Below, in pieces: positions 43,450 to 52,144 of a stretch of 64,000 bases of DNA. Origin of the DNA: Saccharospirillum sp. MSK14-1 (lineage in GTDB: Bacteria; Pseudomonadota; Gammaproteobacteria; Pseudomonadales; Natronospirillaceae); contig NZ_MIES01000006.1 in assembly GCF_003054965.1 (NCBI RefSeq), positions 1 through 64,000 on the forward strand, given 5' to 3'. The notes under the pieces were generated by a model. The model searched no databases. It saw only the letters and a list, made by a program, of their open reading frames with translations, and was not told where the DNA came from. Within the stretch, counting starts at the first letter, position 1; each line of letters starts with the position of its first letter. Made by a program: the position numbers and the translations under genes.

Positions 43450-43511
43450 GGGAGACGGGAGACGCTGGGTTAACGTATCTTGCGTCTCCCGTCTCCCGTT
43501 CAGCGTCTCCC
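43450..43511. repeat. GTCTCCC-type inverted repeat, copy 1
   Basis: GGGAGACGGGAGACGC (43450-43465) is the reverse complement of GCGTCTCCCGTCTCCC (43482-43497), forming a 16-bp stem across 16 nt, followed by another GCGTCTCCC. The unit is repeated as 7-mers. The aminotransferase stop codon (43500) and its last two to three codons lie inside it. A related array is at 58251-58284. It can terminate both convergent genes. Confidence 0.75.
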
Positions 43512-44660
43512 AATAAAACCAGCCAACCTGTCCACGGCCTCCTCCAGCACCGAAACCTCCGCCGTATAAGCAATCCTCACCGCGTTTTTTTGCGTCGCGC
43601 CACCGAAGTCGATGCCCGGCGTGATGGCGACGCCGGTTTCTTCCAGCAGTCGATCACACCAGGCGACGGCATCATCGCCATAAGCCGACATATCGGCGTA
43701 CAGATAAAAGGCGCCGTCCGGTTGGGCGAGCAAGGGTAAACCGAGCGCTTCCAGCTGGGGCGCCAGATAGTCGCGGCGCGCGCGCAGTGCATCGCGGCGG
43801 GCAAAGCACTCGGCTTCAACGGCGGGCTCGAACGCGGCCAGCGCCGCGTGCTGGGCCATCGACGGTGCCGATAAATACAGATTCTGCGCCAGCCGTTCCG
43901 CCGCTTCGATGGCATAGGTCGGTACCACCAACCAGCCCAGACGCCACCCGGTCATGCCGTAGAATTTGGAGAAACTCTGAGTCACCCAGACGTCGTCCGT
44001 CACGTTCAAAGCCGACGGCGGCAGTTCATCGGTGAAGGTCAGGCCGTGATAAATCTCATCGGCAAACAGCGCCAGATCATGACGCTGCGCAAAGTCAGCC
44101 GCCTGCTGCCATTCATCGAGCGTCAATACTTGGCCGGTCGGGTTGCACGGCGACGCCAGCAGCAAGCCCTGGGCGTTTTGGGTCACCGCGGTTTCCAGGT
44201 GGGGTAACGACAGTCGCAGTCCTTGCTCCGCCAGCGGCACCGATATCGATTGAGCACCGATGACTTCCAGAAAGTTGCGGTTGCACGGGTAACCCGGCTC
44301 CGGCAGCAAGACGTCGCGTCCACTGTCGATGCTGGCGGCAAACGCCAGCAGCAACGCACTGGAACCGCCGGGCGTCACCAGAATGCGTTCCGGTGCCACC
44401 TCAACGCCGTGCCAGCGGCGATAACGCTCGGCAATGGCAGCGCGCAACGGCGGCAATCCCGTCGCTGGGGTGTAACCGGTATGGCCGTTGGCCAGCGCCG
44501 CCTGACCCGCTTCGATGATGGCTTGTGGCGTGCCAAAATCCGGCTCACCCACGTACAGCCCGATCACCGAGCGCCCCTGCTCGGCCAGCGTTTTGGCGCG
44601 CGCCAGTATCTGCATGACCTGGAAGGGCTGAATTCGATCGGTGCGGTCGGCGAGTTTCAT
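43500..44660 (-). CDS. Class I/II PLP-dependent aminotransferase
   Basis: A 386-residue fold-type I aminotransferase of the aspartate aminotransferase superfamily. Family features visible are YVGEPDFGTP near 36, HTGYTPATGLPPLR near 63, SPCNPTGQVL near 166, the PLP Lys in SFSKFYGMTGWRLGW near 230 and the C-terminal AVRIAYT. Which amino acid it uses is not clear. The start at 44660 fits family alignment; a Met five codons earlier is also possible, and neither has a strong ribosome site. The last residues GRR lie in the GTCTCCC repeat. Confidence 0.88.
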   Translation of the reverse strand: MKLADRTDRIQPFQVMQILARAKTLAEQGRSVIGLYVGEPDFGTPQAIIEAGQAALANGHTGYTPATGLPPLRAAIAERYRRWHGVEVAPERILVTPGGSSALLLAFAASIDSGRDVLLPEPGYPCNRNFLEVIGAQSISVPLAEQGLRLSLPHLETAVTQNAQGLLLASPCNPTGQVLTLDEWQQAADFAQRHDLALFADEIYHGLTFTDELPPSALNVTDDVWVTQSFSKFYGMTGWRLGWLVVPTYAIEAAERLAQNLYLSAPSMAQHAALAAFEPAVEAECFARRDALRARRDYLAPQLEALGLPLLAQPDGAFYLYADMSAYGDDAVAWCDRLLEETGVAITPGIDFGGATQKNAVRIAYTAEVSVLEEAVDRLAGFIGRR

Positions 44661-44743
44661 CGTTGGCAAGTCCATGGCTGGGAAGGTCCGGCGGCATCAT
44701 GCAGAATGTCGGGCCGAGCTTCAATTGTGGAACTCAGCTACGC

Positions 44744-45640
44744 ATGACCAACACAGCCTATCGCGGTCGCTTTGCGCCCTCGCCGACCGGCCCTTTGCAT
44801 TTGGGTTCGCTGGTGGCGGCGCTGGTCAGTTATCTGGATGCACGCGAGCGTGACGGCGTCTGGCTGGTGCGCATCGAAGATCTGGACCCGCCTCGCGAGC
44901 AACCGGGCGCGGCCGATGCCATTCTGCGCAGCCTGAACGCTCATGGCCTGCATTGGGACGAAAACGTGCGCTACCAAAGCCAGCGTGGCGACGCCTATCT
45001 GGCGGCATTGGAATATCTGGCCGCCGCCGATCAGCTGTTCTGGTGTCGCTGCAGCCGTAAACAACTGGCTGATCACCGCGTCTATCCCGGCACCTGTCGC
45101 GCCTGTCGCCAGCCAAGAGACGACGCCGCCATTCGTTGGCAGGTCCCCAACCATCGCGAGCGCTTCGCCGATCGGTATCAGGGCGAACAGAGCGTGGATC
45201 TGGCGACCGAACTGGGCGATGTGGTGCTGCGCCGTCGCGATGGTCCCTTTGCCTACCAGTTAGCGGTCACGGTGGACGATATCGACCAGGGCATTACCGA
45301 GGTGGTGCGCGGCATCGATCTGCTCGATTCCACGCCCTGGCAACGCGCGCTGTTTCGCTGCCTCGGCGCCACACCCCCGCACTACGCTCACTTTCCGGTA
45401 TTGATCGGTGCGAACGGGCAGAAACTCAGTAAACAGAATCACGCGCCGGCGCTGAACGATGATCAGCCCAGCGCCAACCTGCAGCAGGCGTTGCGCCAGC
45501 TGGGCCTGAACATCGCCGTGGATACTCCGCTGCGGATGCTGACAGAGGCCCAACAGCGCTGGCCGCAACGTCGGTTGAAAGGTCGCACCGATCTAACACT
45601 GAAAGACACCGAGGACAGCAACGATACCACCGGCTGGTAA
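44744..45640 (+). CDS. gluQ: Glutamyl-Q tRNA(Asp) synthetase
   Basis: GluQ (YadB) glutamylates queuosine at the wobble base of tRNA(Asp). The 298-residue protein is a GlnRS/GluRS catalytic core without the anticodon domain. The HIGH-like segment is PSPTGPLHLGSL near residue 12, the KMSKS analogue KLSKQN near 227, and a zinc motif WCRCS ... GTCRAC lies near 100-121. I start at the Met just before the RGRFAPSPTG hallmark; the longer frame overlaps the divergent aminotransferase. Confidence 0.95.
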   Translation: MTNTAYRGRFAPSPTGPLHLGSLVAALVSYLDARERDGVWLVRIEDLDPPREQPGAADAILRSLNAHGLHWDENVRYQSQRGDAYLAALEYLAAADQLFWCRCSRKQLADHRVYPGTCRACRQPRDDAAIRWQVPNHRERFADRYQGEQSVDLATELGDVVLRRRDGPFAYQLAVTVDDIDQGITEVVRGIDLLDSTPWQRALFRCLGATPPHYAHFPVLIGANGQKLSKQNHAPALNDDQPSANLQQALRQLGLNIAVDTPLRMLTEAQQRWPQRRLKGRTDLTLKDTEDSNDTTGW

Positions 45641-45689
45641 AAGCCTTATTCCCTGCCTAATCTTGGTTTAGACACCCGTAGGAATTGCC

Positions 45690-47315
45690 ATGTTTCAGGT
45701 CAATGCGTTTCTTGCCAGGCGCCTGTTGGCCGCCATTACGCTCGGCGTGGCCTGCGCGATTCTGGTGACCGTATTGATGCAATCCTGGACGCTGACACGC
45801 ACCATGGAAGGCTTGCGCGACCAGAACGTCGACGCCTCTTTAAGCAATATGTTGCCGCTGATCAACGAATCCATCTGGGCATTCGATAACGCCAACGTCG
45901 AACGTGCGGCGCAGGCGCTGCTGCGCGATCCGTACATTTCTGGCGTGGCAATACGCTCGGTCGAAGGGGAGATTGATCTGCAACTGGGCGATCTGTCCGA
46001 ACACAGTCCGGCCTGGCTGGTACCCACCGACGCCCGCACCGAGCGACTCACCGAAACCGCACTGATCATCGCCACACCGGTGGTGCACGAATTTAACGAC
46101 AGCCTGTCCACCATCGGCTGGATTTATCTGCGCTCAGACAACGAACTGATCCGCAATCAGGTCGGTCTGGTGTTGGGCGGCGCACTGATATCCGCCATCG
46201 TCGCCATCATTGCTTTATTGATGGCGCTGTATTGGGTGGTGCAGCGCCTGGTGGCACGCCCCATCCGACATTTCAGCGAATTCGTGCAGCGCATTTCACC
46301 TCAGGACATCACTCAGTGGAGCCAGCAACGCGAACCCTTACTGGAAGGCCGCAACGATGAAATCGGCCAATTGTATGAGGTGTTCAATCGCCAGCACGAC
46401 AGCTTGATTGAACGCGACCGCGCGCTGCGTCGTCATCAGGACAACCTGGAAAAAATGGTGGCTGAGCGCACCGAACAATTGCAGCAAAGCAACCGCAGCC
46501 TGACCGACTCGCTCGATAAACTGAAAATCGCTCAGGAAGAACTGCTGCAAAGTGAAAAACTGGCGTCACTGGGCAACCTGGTCAGCGGCGTGGCGCATGA
46601 GGTGAATACGCCGCTGGGCATCTCCATCACCGCAGCCAGTCATCTGACCTCGGAAGCCCGGTTGGCTCAGCGCGCGCTTCAGGGAAACGAGCTGAAAAAG
46701 TCTGATCTCGAACGCTTCTTTAACGAATGCCTGGAGACCGGTGACCTGCTGTCGGCCAACCTCGATCGCGCCGCCCATCTGATCCGCTCGTTCAAACAGG
46801 TGGCAGTCGACCAAACCAGCGAAGAACAGCGACGCATCAATCTGCGCGCCTACATCGATGAAGTGCTCGCCAGTTTGCGACCCAAGTACAAGACAGCGCC
46901 GGTCAAGGTCATTAATGATATCGATCCGGACATCACCACCCGGTTATCACCCGGTGCACTGGCGCAGGTGGTCACCAATCTGGTGATCAACTCACTGCTG
47001 CACGGTTTTGACGACGGCCAGCGCGCCGGTCAGATTCGCTTTTCCAGCGCACCGGCTGGCAGCAATCGCCTGGCGCTGGTGTACGAAGACGACGGCCGGG
47101 GCATGAGCGAAGAAACGTTAAAGCACATCTTCGATCCGTTTTACACCACGCGTCGCTCCAGCGGCGGCAGTGGTTTGGGAATGAACATCGTGTTCAATCT
47201 GGTGACCGGCAAACTCGACGGACGCATACAGATACACAGCCCGCCGCACGACGGTTGCCGATTCCGTATTACGCTGCCGCTGGAGCAAACGGCGCCGTCA
47301 GTGGAGGACGCTTAG
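45690..47315 (+). CDS. Sensor histidine kinase paired with an HD-GYP regulator
   Basis: A 541-residue kinase with an N-terminal helix (about 12-34), periplasmic sensor segment (35-145), second helix (150-180), HAMP-like linker (185-240), coiled coil (245-285), HisKA with phosphoacceptor His in GVAHEVNTPLGISI near residue 308, and HATPase domain (NSLLHGF N-box, DDGRGM, GGSGLGMNIV). The HisKA type resembles kinases paired with DUF3369/HD-GYP regulators. The next gene begins one base after its stop. The stimulus is unknown. Confidence 0.9.
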   Translation: MFQVNAFLARRLLAAITLGVACAILVTVLMQSWTLTRTMEGLRDQNVDASLSNMLPLINESIWAFDNANVERAAQALLRDPYISGVAIRSVEGEIDLQLGDLSEHSPAWLVPTDARTERLTETALIIATPVVHEFNDSLSTIGWIYLRSDNELIRNQVGLVLGGALISAIVAIIALLMALYWVVQRLVARPIRHFSEFVQRISPQDITQWSQQREPLLEGRNDEIGQLYEVFNRQHDSLIERDRALRRHQDNLEKMVAERTEQLQQSNRSLTDSLDKLKIAQEELLQSEKLASLGNLVSGVAHEVNTPLGISITAASHLTSEARLAQRALQGNELKKSDLERFFNECLETGDLLSANLDRAAHLIRSFKQVAVDQTSEEQRRINLRAYIDEVLASLRPKYKTAPVKVINDIDPDITTRLSPGALAQVVTNLVINSLLHGFDDGQRAGQIRFSSAPAGSNRLALVYEDDGRGMSEETLKHIFDPFYTTRRSSGGSGLGMNIVFNLVTGKLDGRIQIHSPPHDGCRFRITLPLEQTAPSVEDA

Positions 47316-48854
47316 ATGAGTGACGAACTGATTTTTGCCGACGAAAAAAACCACGATGACCAGAACGACCAGAAACCCTGGAAAGTGTTGATCGTCGATG
47401 ACGACGATGAAGTGCACACCATCACCACTCTGGCGCTGCGTAACTTCCAGTTTGATGGCCGGCCACTGCAGTTTTTACACGCCCGCAGCGCGGCCGAAGG
47501 CATAGAGCAGGTACGTAACCACCCGGATTTGGCGTTGTGCCTGCTCGATGTGGTCATGGAAACCGAGCATGCCGGGCTCGATATGGTCGAAGTCATACGT
47601 GACCAGTTGCGCAATTCTTTCACCCGCATTGTGTTGCGCACCGGCCAACCGGGGCAGGCGCCGGAAGAAACCATCATCGCCGATTACGACATCAACGATT
47701 ACAAAGAAAAAACCGAACTCACGCGCGGCAAGATGCACACCCTGTTGTATTCGTGCCTGCGCTCCTACCGCGACATTCTGGCGCTGGAACGCAATCGTCA
47801 AGGCTTAGAGCGCATTCTGAATGCGTCCACCGCGCTGCAACAGCACGCCTTTATTCAGGATTTTGCCCACGGCATTCTGGAGCAGATTTCCGCCATTTTG
47901 TCGCCCGATGAAGATGCGCTCTACGCCTTGTGCGAAGGGGTGGCGGCGCACGAGCAGTTTGGCCGACTGACGGTGCTGGCGGGCACCGGTCAATACACTC
48001 ATCAAGTGGGGCAGCCCGTGGCAGACTTGTTGCCGGTTACCGCTCAGGCCTTTATCAAAAGTCTGGCTACGGGCTTTCAGGCGCAACAACTTGATGGCGG
48101 CTATCTGTGCCTGTACCGCTCCAGCGAAATGCATCTGAGCGTGTTGTTTTTAAACGGACTGGTGGTGCGCAATTCGATGGAGCGCCATCTGTTGGAAGTG
48201 TTCTGCCAGAACGCCCTGACCGCGTTTGAGAACCTCGCCCTGCGCACGGAGCTTGAAGACAGCCAACGTGAGGTGGTCTATCTGCTCGGCGATGCGGTGG
48301 AACACCGTTCGCGTGAGACCGGTCAGCATTTGCGCCGGGTCGCCGAAGTCAGTTATCTGCTGGCGAAAAAAGCCGGACTACCCGCCAGCGAAGCCCGCTT
48401 GATCCGCGAAGCGGCGCCGCTGCACGATTTAGGCAAAATCGCCATTCCCGATGCCATTTTGAACAAACCTGGCCCGCTCAACCCCGATGAGTGGGCCGTG
48501 ATGCAATCCCACGCCCAGTGCGGATACGACCTGCTCAGCCACACCGATAAGCCGATTCTGAAGATGGGTGCGCAGATCGCGCGTGAACATCATGAACGCT
48601 GGGATGGCAAAGGTTACCCACGCGGTTTGTCCGGCGAAGACATCAGCATCGGCGGCCGCATTACCGCCCTGGCCGATGTGTTCGATGCGCTGTCCAGTCG
48701 TCGTTGCTACAAAGAACCCTGGTCGATGGAACAGGTGAAGGCTTTGTTTGAAGCCGAGCGCGGCAAACACTTTGACCCACAACTGGTCGATCTGTTGTTG
48801 ATCAATTTCGACGAGTTTGCCGCCATCAAACAGCGTTACCCGGACCCCAGTTAA
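47316..48854 (+). CDS. Response regulator with DUF3369 and HD-GYP domains
   Basis: HD-GYP proteins hydrolyse cyclic di-GMP. The 512-residue protein has a receiver domain (residues 20-145; phosphoacceptor Asp in LCLLDVVME near 76), a DUF3369 sensory domain (150-320) and an HD-GYP domain (about 325-505) with HDLGKIAIPD near 370, HHERWDGKGYPRGL near 428 giving the GYP motif, and LADVFDALSS near 452. All key residues look present, so it is probably active. Phosphorylation by the adjacent kinase should control it. Confidence 0.92.
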   Translation: MSDELIFADEKNHDDQNDQKPWKVLIVDDDDEVHTITTLALRNFQFDGRPLQFLHARSAAEGIEQVRNHPDLALCLLDVVMETEHAGLDMVEVIRDQLRNSFTRIVLRTGQPGQAPEETIIADYDINDYKEKTELTRGKMHTLLYSCLRSYRDILALERNRQGLERILNASTALQQHAFIQDFAHGILEQISAILSPDEDALYALCEGVAAHEQFGRLTVLAGTGQYTHQVGQPVADLLPVTAQAFIKSLATGFQAQQLDGGYLCLYRSSEMHLSVLFLNGLVVRNSMERHLLEVFCQNALTAFENLALRTELEDSQREVVYLLGDAVEHRSRETGQHLRRVAEVSYLLAKKAGLPASEARLIREAAPLHDLGKIAIPDAILNKPGPLNPDEWAVMQSHAQCGYDLLSHTDKPILKMGAQIAREHHERWDGKGYPRGLSGEDISIGGRITALADVFDALSSRRCYKEPWSMEQVKALFEAERGKHFDPQLVDLLLINFDEFAAIKQRYPDPS

Positions 48855-48880
48855 AGCGCCACGCCTTACCTGCTGCCATC

Positions 48881-48932
48881 TGCGGCGGTGCCCTTACCTT
48901 ATACCGCCTACGGCGGTACTATGGCCGCCGCA
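48881..48932 (+). other. Inverted repeats before cbrX
   Basis: TGCGGCGG (48881-48888) pairs with CCGCCGCA (48925-48932), and an inner hairpin ACCGCC-TAC-GGCGGT lies at 48903-48917. It ends 18 nt before the cbrX start and may be a terminator for the preceding gene or a leader structure. There is no T run. Confidence 0.4.
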
Positions 48933-48950
48933 TAGTGAGTGCTGGTCCCG

Positions 48951-49118
48951 ATGTCGCTTTCCATTCTGTTGAAACTGCTGATTCTCCCCCTCTACCTGCT
49001 GCTGCCCTTTACTTTGGGCTGGGCTGGCCGGACGGATCTGTGGCCGCTGCCTTTTCTGATCTGGGCCGGACTGATCGGCGTTAACGGTCTGGCCGAATAC
49101 TTGCGGACCCGTCGCTGA
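48951..49118 (+). CDS. cbrX: CbrX-like small membrane protein upstream of cbrA
   Basis: A 55-residue very hydrophobic protein (MSLSILLKLLILPLYLLLPF, then a second helix around residues 30-45, ending AEYLRTRR). It starts with ATG at 48951 and its stop overlaps the cbrA start as TGATG. The same small gene, CbrX, precedes cbrA in Pseudomonas as I recall. It probably couples translation to CbrA and may be a transporter accessory. No ribosome site stands out (TCCCG precedes it). Confidence 0.7.
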   Translation: MSLSILLKLLILPLYLLLPFTLGWAGRTDLWPLPFLIWAGLIGVNGLAEYLRTRR

Positions 49119-52072
49119 TGGTCTTTCGCTGGGAACTGTTGCTCACCGTAGGTCTGGGGTATCTGCTGGTCCTGTTTTTAATCGCCTACGCGGCCGAACG
49201 CGGCTGGGTGCCGCAACGCCTGACGCAGCACCCACTGGTGTATGTGCTGTCCATCGGCGTTTACTGCAGCGCCTGGGCGTTCTACGGCAGCGTCGGCCTG
49301 GCGTATGAAGTCGGTTATGGCTATCTGGCGTATTACCTCGGCATGGCCGTGGCACTGATGTTTTCGGCCATCATTCTGCGCCCGGTGCATGAGCTGGCGC
49401 GCAGCTACCAACTGGCGTCTTTGGCCGACCTTTTTGCGTTTCGCTATCGCAGCCGCTGGGCCGGACTGGTCACGGCGCTGGGGGTGTTGCTTGCCATGCT
49501 GCCGCTGCTGGCGTTGCAGATTCAGGCCATTACCGACACCCTGACCCGCCTCGATCCGCAAACTCAGGCCAAACCGCTGGCGCTGCTGATCTGTGTGATT
49601 CTGCTGGCGTTCTCACTGCTCTTTGGTGCGCGCGATGTCACACCCAGCGAAAAACACCCCGGGCTGATTTTCGCGCTGGCGTTCGAGTCGGCCTTTAAGC
49701 TGATCGTGCTGCTGGTGCTCGGCGCCGTCGCCCTGAGCCATCTGTTTGGCGGTTGGTCGGGGTTGCTGGAATGGCCCGCCAGTCTGCCCGTGAACCGCGC
49801 CATTGAACCGTTGCAACCGGTGCAGTGGTTTTCACTGCTGCTGATTTTTATCGCTGCACCGCTGGTGCTGCCGCATCTGTTCCAACTGCTGTTCCGCGAA
49901 AATACCGACCCGAGCCGACTGCGCTTGGTCGCCTGGGCGGTGCCGATTTATCTGTTGCTGATGGCACTGCCGATCCTGCCGATCTTCTGGGCGGGCATGA
50001 GTCTGGGGGCGCCGGTCAACCCGGAGTATTTCTCGCTCGGCCTGGGCCTGGTGCTGGAACAGTCCTGGCTGGTATGGCTGGCGTTTCTGGGCGGCCTGTC
50101 GGCCGCTGCGGGCATTACCGTTCTGGCATCCATCGCCTTGGCGTCAATGGCGCTGAACCACCTGGTATTGCCCTTCCACAAACCCAGCTTTGATACCGAT
50201 GTGTACCGCTGGTTGTTGTGGGTGCGACGCTTGCTGATCGGCGTCGTGATCGGCCTGTCTTACTGCCTTTATCTGTTTTTGGGTCAGTTGCAGAATTTGT
50301 CGTCACTGGGCATTACCGCCTTCACCGGCTTACTGCAATTGCTGCCGGGAATCCTCGGTCTGCTGTTCTGGGCCGGTGCCAATCGCAAGGGCTACATCGC
50401 GGGCATGTTGGTGGGGTTGAGCGTCTGGGCCATCAGTTTGCTGGTACCGCTGGTCGCCGACAGCCTGCATCTAACCGCTCGCCTGCCGTTGCAGTTCGCG
50501 CTGCACACCGATCATTGGTCGATGACCACCCTCAGCTCACTCGCGCTGAATACGCTGGTGTTTATTCTGGTCTCGGTGTTCACCCGCACCAGTGCTGAGG
50601 AACAGGAAGCGGCTCAGACCTGTGTGATCACCTCGGTCGACCGGCGTCATCGCCTGCCACTGAAAGCGCGCAACGCCGAAGAATTTATCGAATCACTCAG
50701 CCGCCCGCTGGGTCGCATCATGGCCGAGCGCGAAGTCAAACGCGCCTTGAAAACACTGGGCTTTCCCATCGGCGAATATCGGCCCTACGCCTTGCGCCGG
50801 TTGCGCGACACCATTGAGGCCAACCTCTCCGGTCTGATGGGCCCGAGTGTCGCCCAGGCGTTGGTGGCGCGAGCGCTGCCTTACGATCAAAGCGGCGCTG
50901 CCGAACGCGACGACATCCACTTCTTCGAGCAAAAGCTCGATGGCTTTCACCATCAATTGACCGGCATGGCCGCCGAGCTGGACCGGTTACGCCGTCACCA
51001 CCGTGAGACGCTATACAACCTGCCGATTGGCGTGTGCTACCTGGCCAACGACGGCGAGATTCTGTTGTGGAACCGGGTCATGGCCGAAATGACCGGCATC
51101 AGTGAGAACGAAGCCATCGGTGCGCGTCTGGATAGCCTGCCCGCCAATTGGTACGACCTGCTGCACGACTTTATTCAAAGCGGCGCCAACAAAGTCACTG
51201 TCGAACAGCCGGACGACCATGGCCCGGGAAAACGCTGGTTCAGTCTGCACCAGGCGCCCGGACCGGTGCGGCTGTCGATGAATGAAGGGCAGGTGGTGTT
51301 GCTTGAAGACGAAACGGAGCACAAGTTGCTGGAATCGGAACTGGTGCATTCGGAGCGACTGGCGTCCATTGGTCGGCTGGCGGCCGGCGTGGCGCACGAG
51401 ATTGGTAACCCCATCACCGGCATCGACTGTCTGGCGCAGGATCTGCGTTACGTCACCGACCCCGCCGAACAACAGCAGATTGCCGAGCAAATTCGTGATC
51501 AGGCCAAGCGCGTCACCCGCATTGTACGTTCCTTGGTGAACTTCGCTCACGCCGGCCAGGACGAGAGCAAAACCGAGCATCAGCCCTACCCGCTGCGGCA
51601 AGTCGTGCAGGACGCCGTCGACCTGCTGTCACTGTCGCGCGACACCCAGACGGTCGCGTTCAACAATCAGATCGATCCGGAATTGGTGCTGCTGTGCGAA
51701 CCGCAGCGGCTGAGCCAGGTGTTTATCAACCTGCTTGGCAACGCGCGTGATGCCAGCCCGGCGGGCGAGTCGGTTAACATCAGCGCGACGGTCGATGGCG
51801 AAAGCGTTTTGGTGGAAGTGGTCGATCACGGCACCGGCATCGACGAAGCGGTGATCGATCATGTCTTCGACCCGTTCTTTACCACCAAAGAAGTCGGCAA
51901 AGGCACCGGTCTGGGGCTGTTCCTCGCCTACACCATCGTTGAGGAGCACTACGGCCACATCAGCGTCGAGAGCCCGGCTTTCCATGCCGACAAGCTTGGC
52001 ACTCGTTTCACAATTCGGTTACCCTTGCACACCCTGTTACCAGAGGTAACAGACGAAACCGAATCTGACTAG
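49118..52072 (+). CDS. cbrA: CbrA, Na+/solute symporter-fused sensor histidine kinase
   Basis: CbrA senses carbon/nitrogen status and phosphorylates CbrB. The 984-residue protein joins a sodium/solute symporter domain (about residues 1-480, roughly 13 helices) to a STAC-like linker region, a PAS domain (about 635-740), a HisKA domain with His in GVAHEIGNPITGID near 758, and an NtrB-like HATPase domain (LGNARDASPAGE, GTGIDEAV, GKGTGLGLFLAY). The first residues overlap cbrX. In Pseudomonas, CbrA contributes to histidine uptake. Gene order with cbrB, crcZ and pcnB strengthens the assignment. Confidence 0.95.
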   Translation: MVFRWELLLTVGLGYLLVLFLIAYAAERGWVPQRLTQHPLVYVLSIGVYCSAWAFYGSVGLAYEVGYGYLAYYLGMAVALMFSAIILRPVHELARSYQLASLADLFAFRYRSRWAGLVTALGVLLAMLPLLALQIQAITDTLTRLDPQTQAKPLALLICVILLAFSLLFGARDVTPSEKHPGLIFALAFESAFKLIVLLVLGAVALSHLFGGWSGLLEWPASLPVNRAIEPLQPVQWFSLLLIFIAAPLVLPHLFQLLFRENTDPSRLRLVAWAVPIYLLLMALPILPIFWAGMSLGAPVNPEYFSLGLGLVLEQSWLVWLAFLGGLSAAAGITVLASIALASMALNHLVLPFHKPSFDTDVYRWLLWVRRLLIGVVIGLSYCLYLFLGQLQNLSSLGITAFTGLLQLLPGILGLLFWAGANRKGYIAGMLVGLSVWAISLLVPLVADSLHLTARLPLQFALHTDHWSMTTLSSLALNTLVFILVSVFTRTSAEEQEAAQTCVITSVDRRHRLPLKARNAEEFIESLSRPLGRIMAEREVKRALKTLGFPIGEYRPYALRRLRDTIEANLSGLMGPSVAQALVARALPYDQSGAAERDDIHFFEQKLDGFHHQLTGMAAELDRLRRHHRETLYNLPIGVCYLANDGEILLWNRVMAEMTGISENEAIGARLDSLPANWYDLLHDFIQSGANKVTVEQPDDHGPGKRWFSLHQAPGPVRLSMNEGQVVLLEDETEHKLLESELVHSERLASIGRLAAGVAHEIGNPITGIDCLAQDLRYVTDPAEQQQIAEQIRDQAKRVTRIVRSLVNFAHAGQDESKTEHQPYPLRQVVQDAVDLLSLSRDTQTVAFNNQIDPELVLLCEPQRLSQVFINLLGNARDASPAGESVNISATVDGESVLVEVVDHGTGIDEAVIDHVFDPFFTTKEVGKGTGLGLFLAYTIVEEHYGHISVESPAFHADKLGTRFTIRLPLHTLLPEVTDETESD

Positions 52073-52144
52073 GCAGCGGGCGGCTTTCCAGCCCGGTGCC
52101 TGCGCTAACAACGACGCCCACCGGGCGATCCGACGGAGGCCAAG

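Noticed and set aside
43450-43511. GTCTCCC repeats as a CRISPR or attachment site
   Set aside because: They are a single hairpin of short units, with no spacers, integrase or tRNA nearby.
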